From: Actinomycetes bacterium
GTDB lineage: Bacteria; Actinomycetota; Actinomycetes; JAJYSQ01
DNA length: 10,622 bases
Reading direction: 5' to 3'
Assembly: GCA_021793495.1 (NCBI GenBank)
Contig: JAJYSQ010000013.1
Span: 314 to 10,935, forward strand
Each line of letters begins with the position of its first letter. The stretch's first letter is position 1. Position numbers and translations under genes: made by a program. Below, in pieces: positions 1 to 10,622 of the stretch. Below the pieces are notes generated by a model. The model was not told the DNA's origin. It made no database searches and was given only the letters and a program-made list of their open reading frames with translations.

Positions 1-365
1 AACCGGCCACCCACCTCCGGTCCCACCCGATCGACCAGCTCCCGCTCGAGCAGGGTGTGCACGTCCTCGTCCTCGCCAGCCGGGACCAGGCGACCTGCTC
101 GGGCGTCGGCCTCCAGCTCGTCCAGCCCGCGGAGCATCGACGCCAGGTCCGCCTCGTCCAGCAGCCCCGCACGGCACAACACCCGGGCGTGGGCTCGAGA
201 GGCCGCCAGGTCGTAGGGAGCGAGCCGGAGGTCGAACTGGACCGAGCGCGACAACCGGGCCAGCTCGGGCGCCGGGCCGGCGGAGAACCGCCCGCCCCAC
301 AGACGTACGCCAGCCGCCGGCAGCGGCTCCTGCGGCCGCGGCGGCCCAGCGCCCGAGGCGCTCAC
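1..365 (-). CDS. argH: Argininosuccinate lyase ArgH, N-terminal part (3' end beyond window)
   Basis: ArgH cleaves argininosuccinate to arginine and fumarate, the last step of arginine synthesis, as a cytoplasmic homotetramer of the fumarase/aspartase superfamily. Only the first 121 codons are visible. They contain the family N-terminal signature [10 protein letters not shown] (residues 22-31), the stretch from [10 protein letters not shown] to SRAHARVL (about 45-64), and [15 protein letters not shown] (about 100-114) with the conserved DEDVH. The active-site SxN loop and C-terminal half lie outside the window. The GTG start at 365-363 overlaps the argG TGA stop as GTGA, with a GGGGA Shine-Dalgarno (373-377) 7 nt upstream. 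No other ATG/GTG in frame lies before the conserved block. The start adds a Pro/Ala-rich leader of about 20 residues, somewhat longer than usual. Identity is firm; nothing can be said about the missing C-terminus. Confidence 0.95.
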   Translation of the reverse strand, partial: MSASGAGPPRPQEPLPAAGVRLWGGRFSAGPAPELARLSRSVQFDLRLAPYDLAASRAHARVLCRAGLLDEADLASMLRGLDELEADARAGRLVPAGEDEDVHTLLERELVDRVGPEVGGR

Positions 366-1570
366 GCGTTGGTCCCCCGCCGCTGGTCGCGTCGCGCCGC
401 GATCCGGCTGGGAAGGCCCCACAGCTCGACGAAGCCCTTGGCCAAGCTCTGGTCGAACTGGTCGCCGGTGTCGTAGGTGGCCAGGTCGTAGTCGTAGAGC
501 GAGTCCTCGCTGCGTCGACCGGTCACCACGGCCCGGCCTGCGTGCAGCACGAGGCGGACCTCCCCGTTGACCGCCTGGTTGGCCTGCTCGACGAAGGCGT
601 CCAGCGCCCGCTTCAGCGGCGAGAACCACAGCCCGTCGTAGACCAGCTCGGCCCACCGCTGGGAGGCCGTTCGCTTGAACCGGGCCAGGTCACGCTCGAC
701 GGTCACGTTCTCCAGCTCCTGGTGGGCGGTGATCAGCGCGATCGCGCCCGGAGCCTCGTACACCTCGCGGCTCTTGATCCCGACCAGCCGGTCCTCCACC
801 ATGTCCAGCCGTCCCACCCCTTGGGCACCGGCGCGACGGTTCATCTGGGTGACCACGTCCAGGAAGGGCAGGCGCACCCCGTCCAACGAGACCGGTACCC
901 CCGCCTCGAACCCGACCACGACCTCGTCAGCCGGACGGGGCACCGACGGGTCGGCCGTGTAGGCATACACGTCCTCGGTCGGGGCGTTCCAGATGTCCTC
1001 CAGGAACCCTGTCTCCACCGCACGACCCCAGAGGTTCTGATCGATGGAGTACGGGGAGCGTCGAGAGACGTCGATCGGCAGCCCTCGCTCCTCGGCAAAG
1101 GCGATGGCCTTGTCCCGGGTCATCCCCGAGTCGCGCACCGGCGCGATCACCCGGACGTCCGGGGCCAACGCCCCGATCCCCACCTCGAACCGTACCTGGT
1201 CGTTGCCCTTGCCGGTGCACCCGTGGGCGAGGATGCCGGCCCCATGCCGCCGGGCGGCGGCCACCATGTGCTCGACGATGACCGGACGGGACAGCGCGGA
1301 CACCAAGGGGTAGCGGTCCATGTACAGCGCGTTCGCGGCCAGCGCGGGCCGGCAGTACCCCTCGGCGAACTCGGTCCGGGCGTCGGCCACCTCCGCCTCC
1401 ACGGCACCGCACGCCAACGCCCGGGCGCGAATCGTGTCGAGATCCTCCCCGCCCTGGCCGACGTCGACCGCGACGGCGATCACCTCGGCCCCGGTCTGGT
1501 CGGCGATCCAGCCGATCGCCACCGAGGTGTCCAGTCCACCGGAGTAGGCGAGTACCACGCGTTCAGTCAC
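362..1570 (-). CDS. argG: Argininosuccinate synthase ArgG
   Basis: ArgG condenses citrulline and aspartate, using ATP, to argininosuccinate in the cytoplasm. The protein is 402 aa, normal for the family. The N-terminal ATP-pyrophosphatase domain carries the P-loop-like AYSGGLDTS (8-16). The second signature [14 protein letters not shown] is at 116-129. The synthetase domain contains [12 protein letters not shown] (172-183) and the conserved segment from GRLDMVEDR to SREVYEAPG (253-275). The start is the GTG at 1570-1568, preceded by AGGAG (1579-1583) at 8-nt spacing and overlapping the argR TGA as GTGA. The longer open frame running up to about 2341 is the unused antiphase of argR, and family similarity begins only at [11 protein letters not shown]. 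It overlaps argH by 4 nt downstream and is therefore probably co-translated with argR and argH. No key residue is missing. Confidence 0.98.
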   Translation of the reverse strand: MTERVVLAYSGGLDTSVAIGWIADQTGAEVIAVAVDVGQGGEDLDTIRARALACGAVEAEVADARTEFAEGYCRPALAANALYMDRYPLVSALSRPVIVEHMVAAARRHGAGILAHGCTGKGNDQVRFEVGIGALAPDVRVIAPVRDSGMTRDKAIAFAEERGLPIDVSRRSPYSIDQNLWGRAVETGFLEDIWNAPTEDVYAYTADPSVPRPADEVVVGFEAGVPVSLDGVRLPFLDVVTQMNRRAGAQGVGRLDMVEDRLVGIKSREVYEAPGAIALITAHQELENVTVERDLARFKRTASQRWAELVYDGLWFSPLKRALDAFVEQANQAVNGEVRLVLHAGRAVVTGRRSEDSLYDYDLATYDTGDQFDQSLAKGFVELWGLPSRIAARRDQRRGTNA

Positions 1571-2202
1571 GTTGACGGCTCCTGTCGGGATGATCTCGAT
1601 GGTCGCGGCGCCCGGTCGGGCACCGTCGTGGTGGGCGCCGACCGCCCGCCCTGGGCGAGCCGTACCAGACGGCCAGCCAGCGCACGGCCTGCGCGCGGGT
1701 CCCGCGCGACGACCAGGACCGTGTCGTCCCCGGCGATCGTGCCCAGGACACCAGGCAGACCTGACTGGTCGAGCGCCGAGGCGAGGAACTGCGCGCCGCC
1801 CGGAGGGGTGCGGACCACGACCAGGGGCCCGGACGCCTCGGCGCTGACCAGCAGCTCCTCGAGGACCCTGGCGGCCCGACCCTCGGCCTCGGCAGGCTCG
1901 GGTACTCGCGGGGTCCGGTCCGGTCCCTCGGCGGGCGCGGCGTACACCAAGGTGCCCTCGGCATCCCGGATCCGGACCGCGCCCAGCTCCTCCAGGTCCC
2001 GGGACAACGTGGCCTGGGTCACGTGCAGCCCCTCGGCCGCGAGTCGTCGTCCCAGCTCGGTCTGGCTGCGTACCGGTGCGTGCCGCAGCAGCTCCAGGAT
2101 GCGACGGTGGCGGGCGACCCGGGTCGCCGGAGCACGGACCTCGCCCACGCGCGGTGCACGCGCGCGAACGCCGGCGGCCGCAGCGATGCCGATCACCGTC
2201 AT
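1567..2202 (-). CDS. argR: Arginine repressor ArgR
   Basis: ArgR is the arginine-responsive regulator of arginine genes. In this family hexamers bind paired ARG boxes when arginine is present. The N-terminal winged helix-turn-helix is visible at about 30-90, with VRSQTEL (44-50) and the recognition helix [16 protein letters not shown] (61-76). A linker leads to the C-terminal oligomerisation and arginine-binding domain (about 110-183), which holds [19 protein letters not shown] and the ligand-binding GTIAGDDT (154-161). At 211 aa it is longer than the usual 150-170. About 28 Ala/Arg-rich residues precede the DNA-binding domain, and a Pro/Ser/Arg/Thr-rich tail (about 185-211) follows the last conserved helix. 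The ATG at 2202 forms an ATGA overlap with argD and has GGAG (2208-2211) 5 nt upstream. A GTG two codons later is also possible. Being inside the operon suggests autoregulation (inference). Confidence 0.95.
   Translation of the reverse strand: MTVIGIAAAAGVRARAPRVGEVRAPATRVARHRRILELLRHAPVRSQTELGRRLAAEGLHVTQATLSRDLEELGAVRIRDAEGTLVYAAPAEGPDRTPRVPEPAEAEGRAARVLEELLVSAEASGPLVVVRTPPGGAQFLASALDQSGLPGVLGTIAGDDTVLVVARDPRAGRALAGRLVRLAQGGRSAPTTTVPDRAPRPSRSSRQEPST
1579..1583 (-). promoter_or_regulatory. Ribosome binding site of argG
   Basis: AGGAG on the minus strand lies 8 nt before the GTG at 1570 and inside the last codons of argR. It decides the argG start, because the same frame stays open far upstream to 2341 without coding similarity. 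Confidence 0.75.
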
Positions 2203-3437
2203 CCCCTCTCCGTGCCGCGTCCGAGACCCGCAGCCTCGACGGTGTCCAGGGCCCCCGGCAGGGCGGCGAGGAACTCATCGGCGTCAGCGTCGGTGAGCAC
2301 CAGCGGCGGCGCCAGCCGCAGCACGTCCGGCGCGGCGGCATTGGTCAGGAACCCGGCGCGGCGCAGGACCGCCTCCAGGGCGCCGGCCGACGGTTCGGTG
2401 AGCACCACCCCGATCAGCAGCCCGGCCTGGCGCACCTCGGCGACCAACGGGTGCTCGATCCGGCGTACCCCGTCGCAGATCCGAGCCCCCAGCTCGCGAG
2501 CCCGGTCCAGCAACCCATCCGCCTCGATCGTGTCCAGCACCGCGAGGGCAGCGGCCGCGGCCACCGGGTTCCCGCCGAACGTCGACCCGTGGCTGCCGGG
2601 GGTCAGCAGGCTCGCGGCGGCGTCGAAGCACAGCATCGCCGCGATCGGCAGCCCTCCCCCGAGGCCCTTGGCGAGGGTCACCACATCGGGTTCTATCTCG
2701 GTGTGCTGGTAGGCGAACCACGCCCCGGACCGCCCGATCCCGGTCTGCACCTCGTCGACGACGAGCAGGCTCCCGACCCCACGGGTGAGCTCCCGGGCGC
2801 AGGACAGATACCCCGGGGGGGGCAGGACGACTCCCGCCTCCCCCTGCACCGGCTCCACGAAGAATGCCGCGGTACGGTCGTCCAGCTCGCCAGCCAGGGC
2901 GGCGCTGTCCCCGTACGGCACCGCCACGACGCCGGGCACCAGGGGGCGGAAGGGTTCCTGCTTGGCCGGCTGCGCGGTCAGCGACAGGGCACCGAAGGTC
3001 CGTCCATGGAACGCCCCTTCGGTGGTCACCACCCGCTGGCGCCCGGTACGCCGGGAAAGCTTCAGGGCCGCTTCGTTGGCCTCGGCACCGGAATTGGCAA
3101 AGAAGACCCGTCCGTCCCGGCCTGCCAGACCGAGCAGTCGCTCCGCCAGACGCAACCCGGGTTCGTGGGCGTACAGGTTGGACGTGTGGCCCAAGGTCGC
3201 GACCTGGCGGGTGACCGCCTCGACCACCGCCGGGTGGGCGTGACCGAGGACGTTCACCGCGATCCCCGCGAGCAGGTCGATGTATCGCCGGCCGTCGGCG
3301 TCCCAGACCCAGGCACCCTGACCGCGGACGAGTGCCACGGTCGGGGTGGCGTACGAGGCGATCATCGCCCGCTCCCACCGGGTGGCGTACCCGGCGTTGC
3401 CGACCCCGACGCCACCCACCGCTGCCTCGCCGTTCAC
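2199..3437 (-). CDS. argD: Acetylornithine aminotransferase ArgD
   Basis: ArgD is a PLP-dependent class III aminotransferase. It converts N-acetylglutamate semialdehyde to N2-acetylornithine with glutamate as amino donor, and many homologues also act in lysine synthesis. The 412-aa product has the fold-type I landmarks in order: NSGAEANE (115-122, phosphate binding), [13 protein letters not shown] (142-154), EPVQGEAGV (195-203), [11 protein letters not shown] (226-236, the Asp that contacts the PLP ring nitrogen), [10 protein letters not shown] (255-264, Schiff-base Lys257) and HGSTFGGNP (283-291). The GTG at 3437-3435 is chosen because it overlaps the argB TGA as GTGA and leaves only about 20 residues before the conserved [12 protein letters not shown]. 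No good Shine-Dalgarno precedes it, so reinitiation from argB is likely. The open frame up to 3557 lies inside argB. Codons about 204-208 contain a run of eight C in the coding strand (2815-2822). Confidence 0.97.
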   Translation of the reverse strand: MNGEAAVGGVGVGNAGYATRWERAMIASYATPTVALVRGQGAWVWDADGRRYIDLLAGIAVNVLGHAHPAVVEAVTRQVATLGHTSNLYAHEPGLRLAERLLGLAGRDGRVFFANSGAEANEAALKLSRRTGRQRVVTTEGAFHGRTFGALSLTAQPAKQEPFRPLVPGVVAVPYGDSAALAGELDDRTAAFFVEPVQGEAGVVLPPPGYLSCARELTRGVGSLLVVDEVQTGIGRSGAWFAYQHTEIEPDVVTLAKGLGGGLPIAAMLCFDAAASLLTPGSHGSTFGGNPVAAAAALAVLDTIEADGLLDRARELGARICDGVRRIEHPLVAEVRQAGLLIGVVLTEPSAGALEAVLRRAGFLTNAAAPDVLRLAPPLVLTDADADEFLAALPGALDTVEAAGLGRGTERG

Positions 3438-4353
3438 GAGTTCACCACCATCGTCCCGATGCCTTGGTCGGTGAAGACCTCCGACAACAGCGAGTGAGCC
3501 ACCCGCCCGTCGATCACCTGGGCCTGGCCGACCCCGCCACGCACGGCACGCAAGCACGCCTCCATCTTGGGAGCCATCCCGGAGCGCAGCCCCGGCAGCA
3601 TGTCTGCCAGCTCGTCCGCCCGGATCTGGCTGATCAGACTGTTCGCCACCGGCCAGTCCCGGTACAGCCCCTCCACATCGGTGAGCACGACCAGCTTGGC
3701 TGCGCCGAGCGCGATCGCGAGCGCTGCGGCCGCGGTGTCCGCATTGACGTTCAGCACCTGGCCGCTGGAGTCGGGGGCCACGCTGGCCACCACCGGGATC
3801 CGCCCCGCGTCGATCAGGTCACGGACCGCCGCCGGGTCGACCGCCACCACGTCACCGACCAGTCCCACGTCCACCGGCCTCCCGTCGACCACCGCGGGAC
3901 GACGCGCCGCGGTGAACAGGTGCGCGTCCTCACCGGACATGCCGACTGCGTAGGGGCCGTGCTCGTTGACCAACCCCACCAGCTCCCGGCCGACCTGACC
4001 GACCAGCACCATGCGGACCACGTCGACCGTCTCGGCCGTGGTCACCCGTAGACCCCCCCGGAACTCCACCGGCAGGCCCAGCCGGGTGAGCATCGTGGAG
4101 ATCTGCGGCCCACCGCCATGGACCACGACCGGGTGGATGCCGACGAGGCGCAGGAAGACCATGTCGGCGGCGAACGCCCGCTGCAACGAGGGATCGACCA
4201 TCGCGTGCCCCCCGTACTTCACCACCAGCACGCTGCCGTGGAACCGGGTGAGCCAGGGCAGCGCTTCCACCAGGGTGGCGGCCTTGACCATCGTCTCGGA
4301 CCGGTCGTCCACGCGGACCGGGGCCGATGGCGCCGAAGGTGGCCTCGACCCGC

Positions 4354-4357
<4 letters not shown>
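3434..4357 (-). CDS. argB: Acetylglutamate kinase ArgB
   Basis: ArgB phosphorylates N-acetylglutamate with ATP. It belongs to the amino-acid kinase family and is often the step feedback-inhibited by arginine. The 307-aa protein shows KYGGHAM (47-53), the glycine loop VHGGGPQI (79-86), [15 protein letters not shown] (104-118), [12 protein letters not shown] (203-214, ATP and substrate pocket), LTDVEGLY (225-232) and [10 protein letters not shown] (259-268). The N-terminal helix [10 protein letters not shown] (about 30-39) is of the kind present in arginine-sensitive hexameric ArgB proteins, so arginine inhibition is plausible (inference). The start is GTG at 4357-4355, which overlaps the argJ TGA as GTGA and has GGAG (4366-4369) 8 nt upstream. 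It gives a Ser/Pro-rich leader of about 20 residues. An internal GTG at residue 16 lacks a ribosome site. The apparent extension to 4630 lies within argJ and is not used. Confidence 0.97.
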
Positions 4358-6622
<2,265 letters not shown>

Positions 6623-6659
6623 TGGCTCCGCTGGCTCGACCGTTCGCTCGCCGTTGCGG

Positions 6660-7520
6660 CTACCCCGACATCGGATCGTCGGTGCCGTACGTCCGCAGCC
6701 GCAAGGTCCGCGCATCCGTCTGGACGATCCATCCGGCCCACGCCCGCAGCGCGGGCGCGTCATCCGTACCGGCACGCAGGACTCGCCCAGACAGCTCGTC
6801 CAACCGCCCCGCGGCGATCTCGACCACCATCTCCACCACCCGTTCCACCGGGGTCCAGCGCTCCTCGGGAACCTCGGCATGCATCGGCATCGAGGTGGAC
6901 ATCGTGGTCCGGACCAGGCCCGGGGAGACCTCGAAGGCTCGCACTCCGTGCGCCGTGCCGGCCCGGGCCAGCGCTCCGGTCAAGCGGACCAGCGCGGTCT
7001 TGCTCGCCGCGTACGCGCTGTAGGTGTCCTGGTCCCGCACGGCGAAACCGGTGCTCAGACCGACGACCCGGCCCTGCCCCCGGGCCACCATGCCCGGCAC
7101 CACGGCACGAATGGTCAGGTAGGACCCGAGAAGGTTGGCCGAGACGACCGCCCACCATTCCCCTGGGTCGCTGAGCCACACCGGCACCTCGGACCGCTCG
7201 ATCCGCCCGGCGCTGTTCACCAGCAGGTCGACGGGTCCCAGGTCGCGCTCGACCGCGGCCACCGCCTGATCGACCTGCTCGCGGTCGGTCACGTCGCACG
7301 GCAGCCCCACTCCTCGACCCCCGCTCTCCACCACCGCCCGCAGGGTCGCGTCCAACCGGGTCCGGTTGCGCCCGAGCAGCCCGACCCTCATCCCGGCCGC
7401 TGCCAGCCCGAGAGCCAAGGCGCGCCCGATCCCGCCGGACGCGCCGGTCACCACGGCGACCTGACCCGCCAGGTCCGGGCCCAGGTCCGCGGGGCGCTCG
7501 CCGGCCCGATCCTCACCCAC
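6660..7520 (-). CDS. Short-chain dehydrogenase/reductase (SDR), FabG-like, substrate unknown
   Basis: This is a classical SDR oxidoreductase of 286 aa. Visible motifs are the cofactor loop TGASGGIG (25-32), CDVTD (75-79), NSAG (102-105, usually NNAG), the structural Asn129 in SANLLG, the catalytic pair YAASK (Tyr170, Lys174) and SPG (199-201). After the second beta strand the sequence is GRNRTR with no acidic residue, which favours NADP(H) (inference). The residue 13 positions before Tyr170, normally the catalytic Ser, is Thr157, with Ser156 next to it. The GTG start at 7520-7518 overlaps the pheT end by 8 nt, with only a weak GGGG upstream; no other suitable start precedes the cofactor loop. 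It ends with TAG, the only non-TGA stop in the window. It has no evident link to Phe-tRNA charging or arginine synthesis and probably rides on the pheST transcript. The specific substrate cannot be inferred. Confidence 0.88.
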   Translation of the reverse strand: MGEDRAGERPADLGPDLAGQVAVVTGASGGIGRALALGLAAAGMRVGLLGRNRTRLDATLRAVVESGGRGVGLPCDVTDREQVDQAVAAVERDLGPVDLLVNSAGRIERSEVPVWLSDPGEWWAVVSANLLGSYLTIRAVVPGMVARGQGRVVGLSTGFAVRDQDTYSAYAASKTALVRLTGALARAGTAHGVRAFEVSPGLVRTTMSTSMPMHAEVPEERWTPVERVVEMVVEIAAGRLDELSGRVLRAGTDDAPALRAWAGWIVQTDARTLRLRTYGTDDPMSG

Positions 7521-9989
7521 GCAAGACCGCCCCGGTCGCCTCGTACGCGCAAGCGAGCGCCGTGTCACGTACCGCAGCGGCCTCGACCGCGGTCAGCGTG
7601 CGGTCCGCGGCCCGAAGCCTCAGGGACCACGCCAGCGAGCGGTGCCCGGCCGGGACCTGCTCGCCCTGGTAGACGTCGAACAGCCACAGGCTCTCCAGCA
7701 GGTCGCCCGCGCCGGTACGCAGCGCAGCGGCGACCTGGTTCGCCGGGACCGTGTCGGCCACGACGAGGGCCACGTCCACCGAGGCCGGCGGGAACGTGGA
7801 GACCACCGGTGCGGCGACCACGGGGTGCGCCAACCTGACGAGAGCGTCCAGGTCGATCTCCATCGCCACCGAGCGCTCCGGCAGCCCCAGTCGAGCCACC
7901 ACCGCGGGGTGCAGCTCGCCGGCGTGTCCGACGTCCTGGCCGCCTGCGCTGAGCACCGCGGTGCGTCCCGGGTGCCAGGGAGCCAGCCGACCAGCGGTCA
8001 CCGACAGCTCGACGCCGAGCTCAGCGGCCGTGACCTGGGCTGCCTCGACCGCGTCTGCCCAGGTCACCGGCTGACCCGGGCTCCACCAGCTCCGGGCCTG
8101 GAACGCCCCGGACGCCACCACCGCGACCCGGTACGGCTGCTCGGGCAGCGCTGCTTCGATCCGGGCGAGATCGGCGTCGCTGGGTCGTCGGTCGGTCGCC
8201 GGTCGTCCGGCGCTGGGCGGCTGTCCGGCTCGGGGGAGGAAGACCCGGCCCATCTCGAACAGGGCCAGGTCGGCGTTGCCCCGCCCGACGTTGCGCCGTG
8301 CGGTCTCCACGAGCCCGGGGAGCAGGCTCGTCCGCAGGATCGGACGCTCGGCGGACAACGGGTTGGCCACCTGCACCGCCCGGCGGCGCGGATCCTCGAC
8401 CACGACGCCCAGAGCCTCCCAGTCGGCCGGCCCGACGAAGGGCGGGTTGATCACTTCGACGTACCCGGTGGCCGCGAGCACCCGCGAGACCCGCCGCCGC
8501 CACCGTTGACCGGGGTTCAGTCCTCGGCCGGCCGGAGCGCTCGGCAGCACCGAGGGGATGGAATCCAGACCAAACAGGCGTACCACCTCCTCGACCAGGT
8601 CGGCCACCTCGCAGAGGTCCGGGCGCCAGGAAGGGACGGTCACCGCGATCCCGCCGGCACCGGCACCGGCGATGTCGCACCCCACCTGCTCGAGCGCCGC
8701 GCGCACCTGCTGCTCGGCATACGCCCGCCCGGCCACCCTGCCGGGGGAGTCGAGGGCCATCTCGATGGTGCGCCGGGCCGGGCGGTGGTCCACATCCGTC
8801 ACTTCCGGGACTCGCGTACCACCCCCATGGGCACAGAGCAGCTCCACCACCCGGTCGGCCGCGGCGGGCGGCAGGTCAGGGTCCACCCCTCGCTCGTACC
8901 GGCGGGATGCCTCGCTGAGCAGCCGGTGGCGACGGGCGGTGCGGGTCACCAGCACGGGGTCGAACACGGCCGCTTCCACCAGGACCTCCGTCGTCCCGGC
9001 CCCGACGGCGGTCCGGGCCCCTCCCATCACTCCGGCCAGTCCCACCGGACCGGACCCGTCGGCGATCACCAGGTCCTCGACGTCCAGGTCGCGCACGGTC
9101 GCATCCAGCGTCACCAGACGCTCACCGGAACGAGCACGGCGCACCTGCAGCGTGCCGACGACCCGGGCACGGTCGTAGGCATGAAGAGGCTGGCCGAGCT
9201 CGAGCATCACGTAGTTCGTCACGTCGACCACCAGGCCGACCGTACGCATCCCGGCGGCACGGATCCGGTGGGCCAGCCAGTCAGGGGTCCGGCGACCCGG
9301 GTCGATCCCGACGACCTGGCGGGCCACGAACCGCGGGCACCCGGGCGCGTCCTGGACCGCCACCGGCCAGCCGTCGGGCCCGGCCGGTGGCGCCAGGCGC
9401 GCCGCCGGGTCGGTGAAGGGCAGCCCGAAGGCGGCGGCGGTCTCGCGGGCGACCCCGCGCACCGAGAGCGCGTAGCCGCGGTCCGGGGTCACGGCGATGT
9501 CCAGGATCTCGTCGGGAGCGGCGAGCATGCCGACCAGGTCCTCGCCCGGCTGGCGGTCGTCGCCGAGCACCAGGATTCCGCTGTGCTCCTCCCCCAGGCC
9601 CAGCTCACGAGCCGAGCAGATCATCCCGTCCGAGGTGTGCCCGTAGGTCTTCCGGGCCACGATCGCGAACCCGCCAGGCAGCACGGCACCCGGCAGGCTG
9701 ACGACGACGACGTCGCCCACCGAGAAGTTCCGGGCCCCGCAGATGATCCCCCGGGGCTCCGGCTCGCCCACGTCCACCTGGCACCACCGCACCGTCTTGC
9801 CGTTGCTGGCGGTGAGCTCGTCGAACTCCAGCACCCGGCCGGTGACGATCGGACCCGATACCCCCTGCCCGACCGGCTCGATGGCCTCGACCTCCAGGCC
9901 GACCCCGGTCAGCCGCGTGGCCACCTCGCGCGTGGTGGTCGCCGCGGGCAGGCCGACGACCTCCCGCAGCCAGGACATCGCGACCCGCA

Positions 9990-9990
<1 letters not shown>
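7513..9990 (-). CDS. pheT: Phenylalanyl-tRNA synthetase beta subunit PheT
   Basis: PheT forms the cytoplasmic alpha2-beta2 enzyme with PheS that charges tRNA-Phe; the beta subunit binds tRNA and edits mischarged Tyr-tRNA-Phe. The 825-aa length is standard. Domains in order: the N-terminal family start MRVAMSWLREVV; an EMAPII-like OB-fold tRNA-binding domain (about 42-155, with GIICGARNF at 81-89 and DGMICSAREL at 121-130); the B3/B4 editing domain (about 215-385, with VDVTNYVMLELGQPLHAYD at 255-273 and RYERGVD at 364-370); B5 (about 408-480, with VPSWRPDL); a catalytic-like core (about 495-700, with ANPLSAERPILRTSLLPGL); and the C-terminal FDX-ACB anticodon-binding domain (about 730-823, with STFPPASVDVALVV and LFDVYQGEQVP). 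The ATG at 9990-9988 shares one base with the pheS stop (TGATG) and has GGAG 5 nt upstream. It overlaps the SDR gene at its 3' end. Confidence 0.98.

Positions 9991-10622
<632 letters not shown>

Noticed and set aside
2150..2250. Possible argF remnant between argD and argR
   Set aside because: ArgD and ArgR conserved sequences run up to a 4-nt overlap. No carbamoyltransferase motif or spacer remains in any frame I inspected.
542..3497. Long plus-strand open frames (542-2296 and 2076-3497) opposite argG, argR and argD
   Set aside because: These are antisense shadows of conserved genes, with no family motifs and no ribosome sites of note.
6650..6660. Small hairpin (GCCG-TTG-CGGC) at the end of the SDR gene as a terminator
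   Set aside because: The stem is only 4 bp with no following T-run, too weak to call an intrinsic terminator.

Overview
The window comes from a very GC-rich actinobacterium (Actinomycetota). The evidence is strong G/C bias at third codon positions, frequent GTG starts, TGA stops almost throughout, and actinobacterial-looking ArgR, ArgD, ArgB and PheS sequences, the PheS carrying a four-cysteine insert. Placing arginine genes directly after pheS-pheT is a familiar actinobacterial layout. I cannot name a genus from sequence alone.

All ten genes lie on the minus strand and are read from high to low coordinates. From 10622 down to 6660: the end of pheS (phenylalanyl-tRNA synthetase alpha, cut by the window edge), complete pheT (beta subunit), and a short-chain dehydrogenase/reductase (SDR) gene whose start overlaps the end of pheT. 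Next is the only real intergenic gap, 6531-6659 (129 nt). It holds an unusually A/T-rich stretch with nested inverted repeats, which I read as the arginine operon promoter and a possible ARG operator. From 6530 down to 1: argC, argJ, argB, argD, argR, argG and the first 121 codons of argH.

The seven arg genes look like one translationally coupled operon, since every one of the six junctions is a 4-nt NTGA start/stop overlap. ArgB, ArgC, ArgD and ArgJ convert N-acetylglutamate to ornithine, with ArgJ recycling the acetyl group. ArgG and ArgH convert citrulline to arginine. ArgR is the arginine-sensing repressor that would close the feedback loop. The ornithine carbamoyltransferase gene (argF) that joins the two halves is absent: argD runs directly into argR. 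It must lie elsewhere in the genome or be replaced.

I found no RNA genes, mobile elements, CRISPR arrays, pseudogenes or clear terminators, and no candidate for a previously undescribed system. This is mainly a compact housekeeping region. The points worth a second look are the missing argF, the uniform junction architecture, the SDR with Thr at the usual catalytic Ser position, the candidate operator, and the unusual ends of ArgR.
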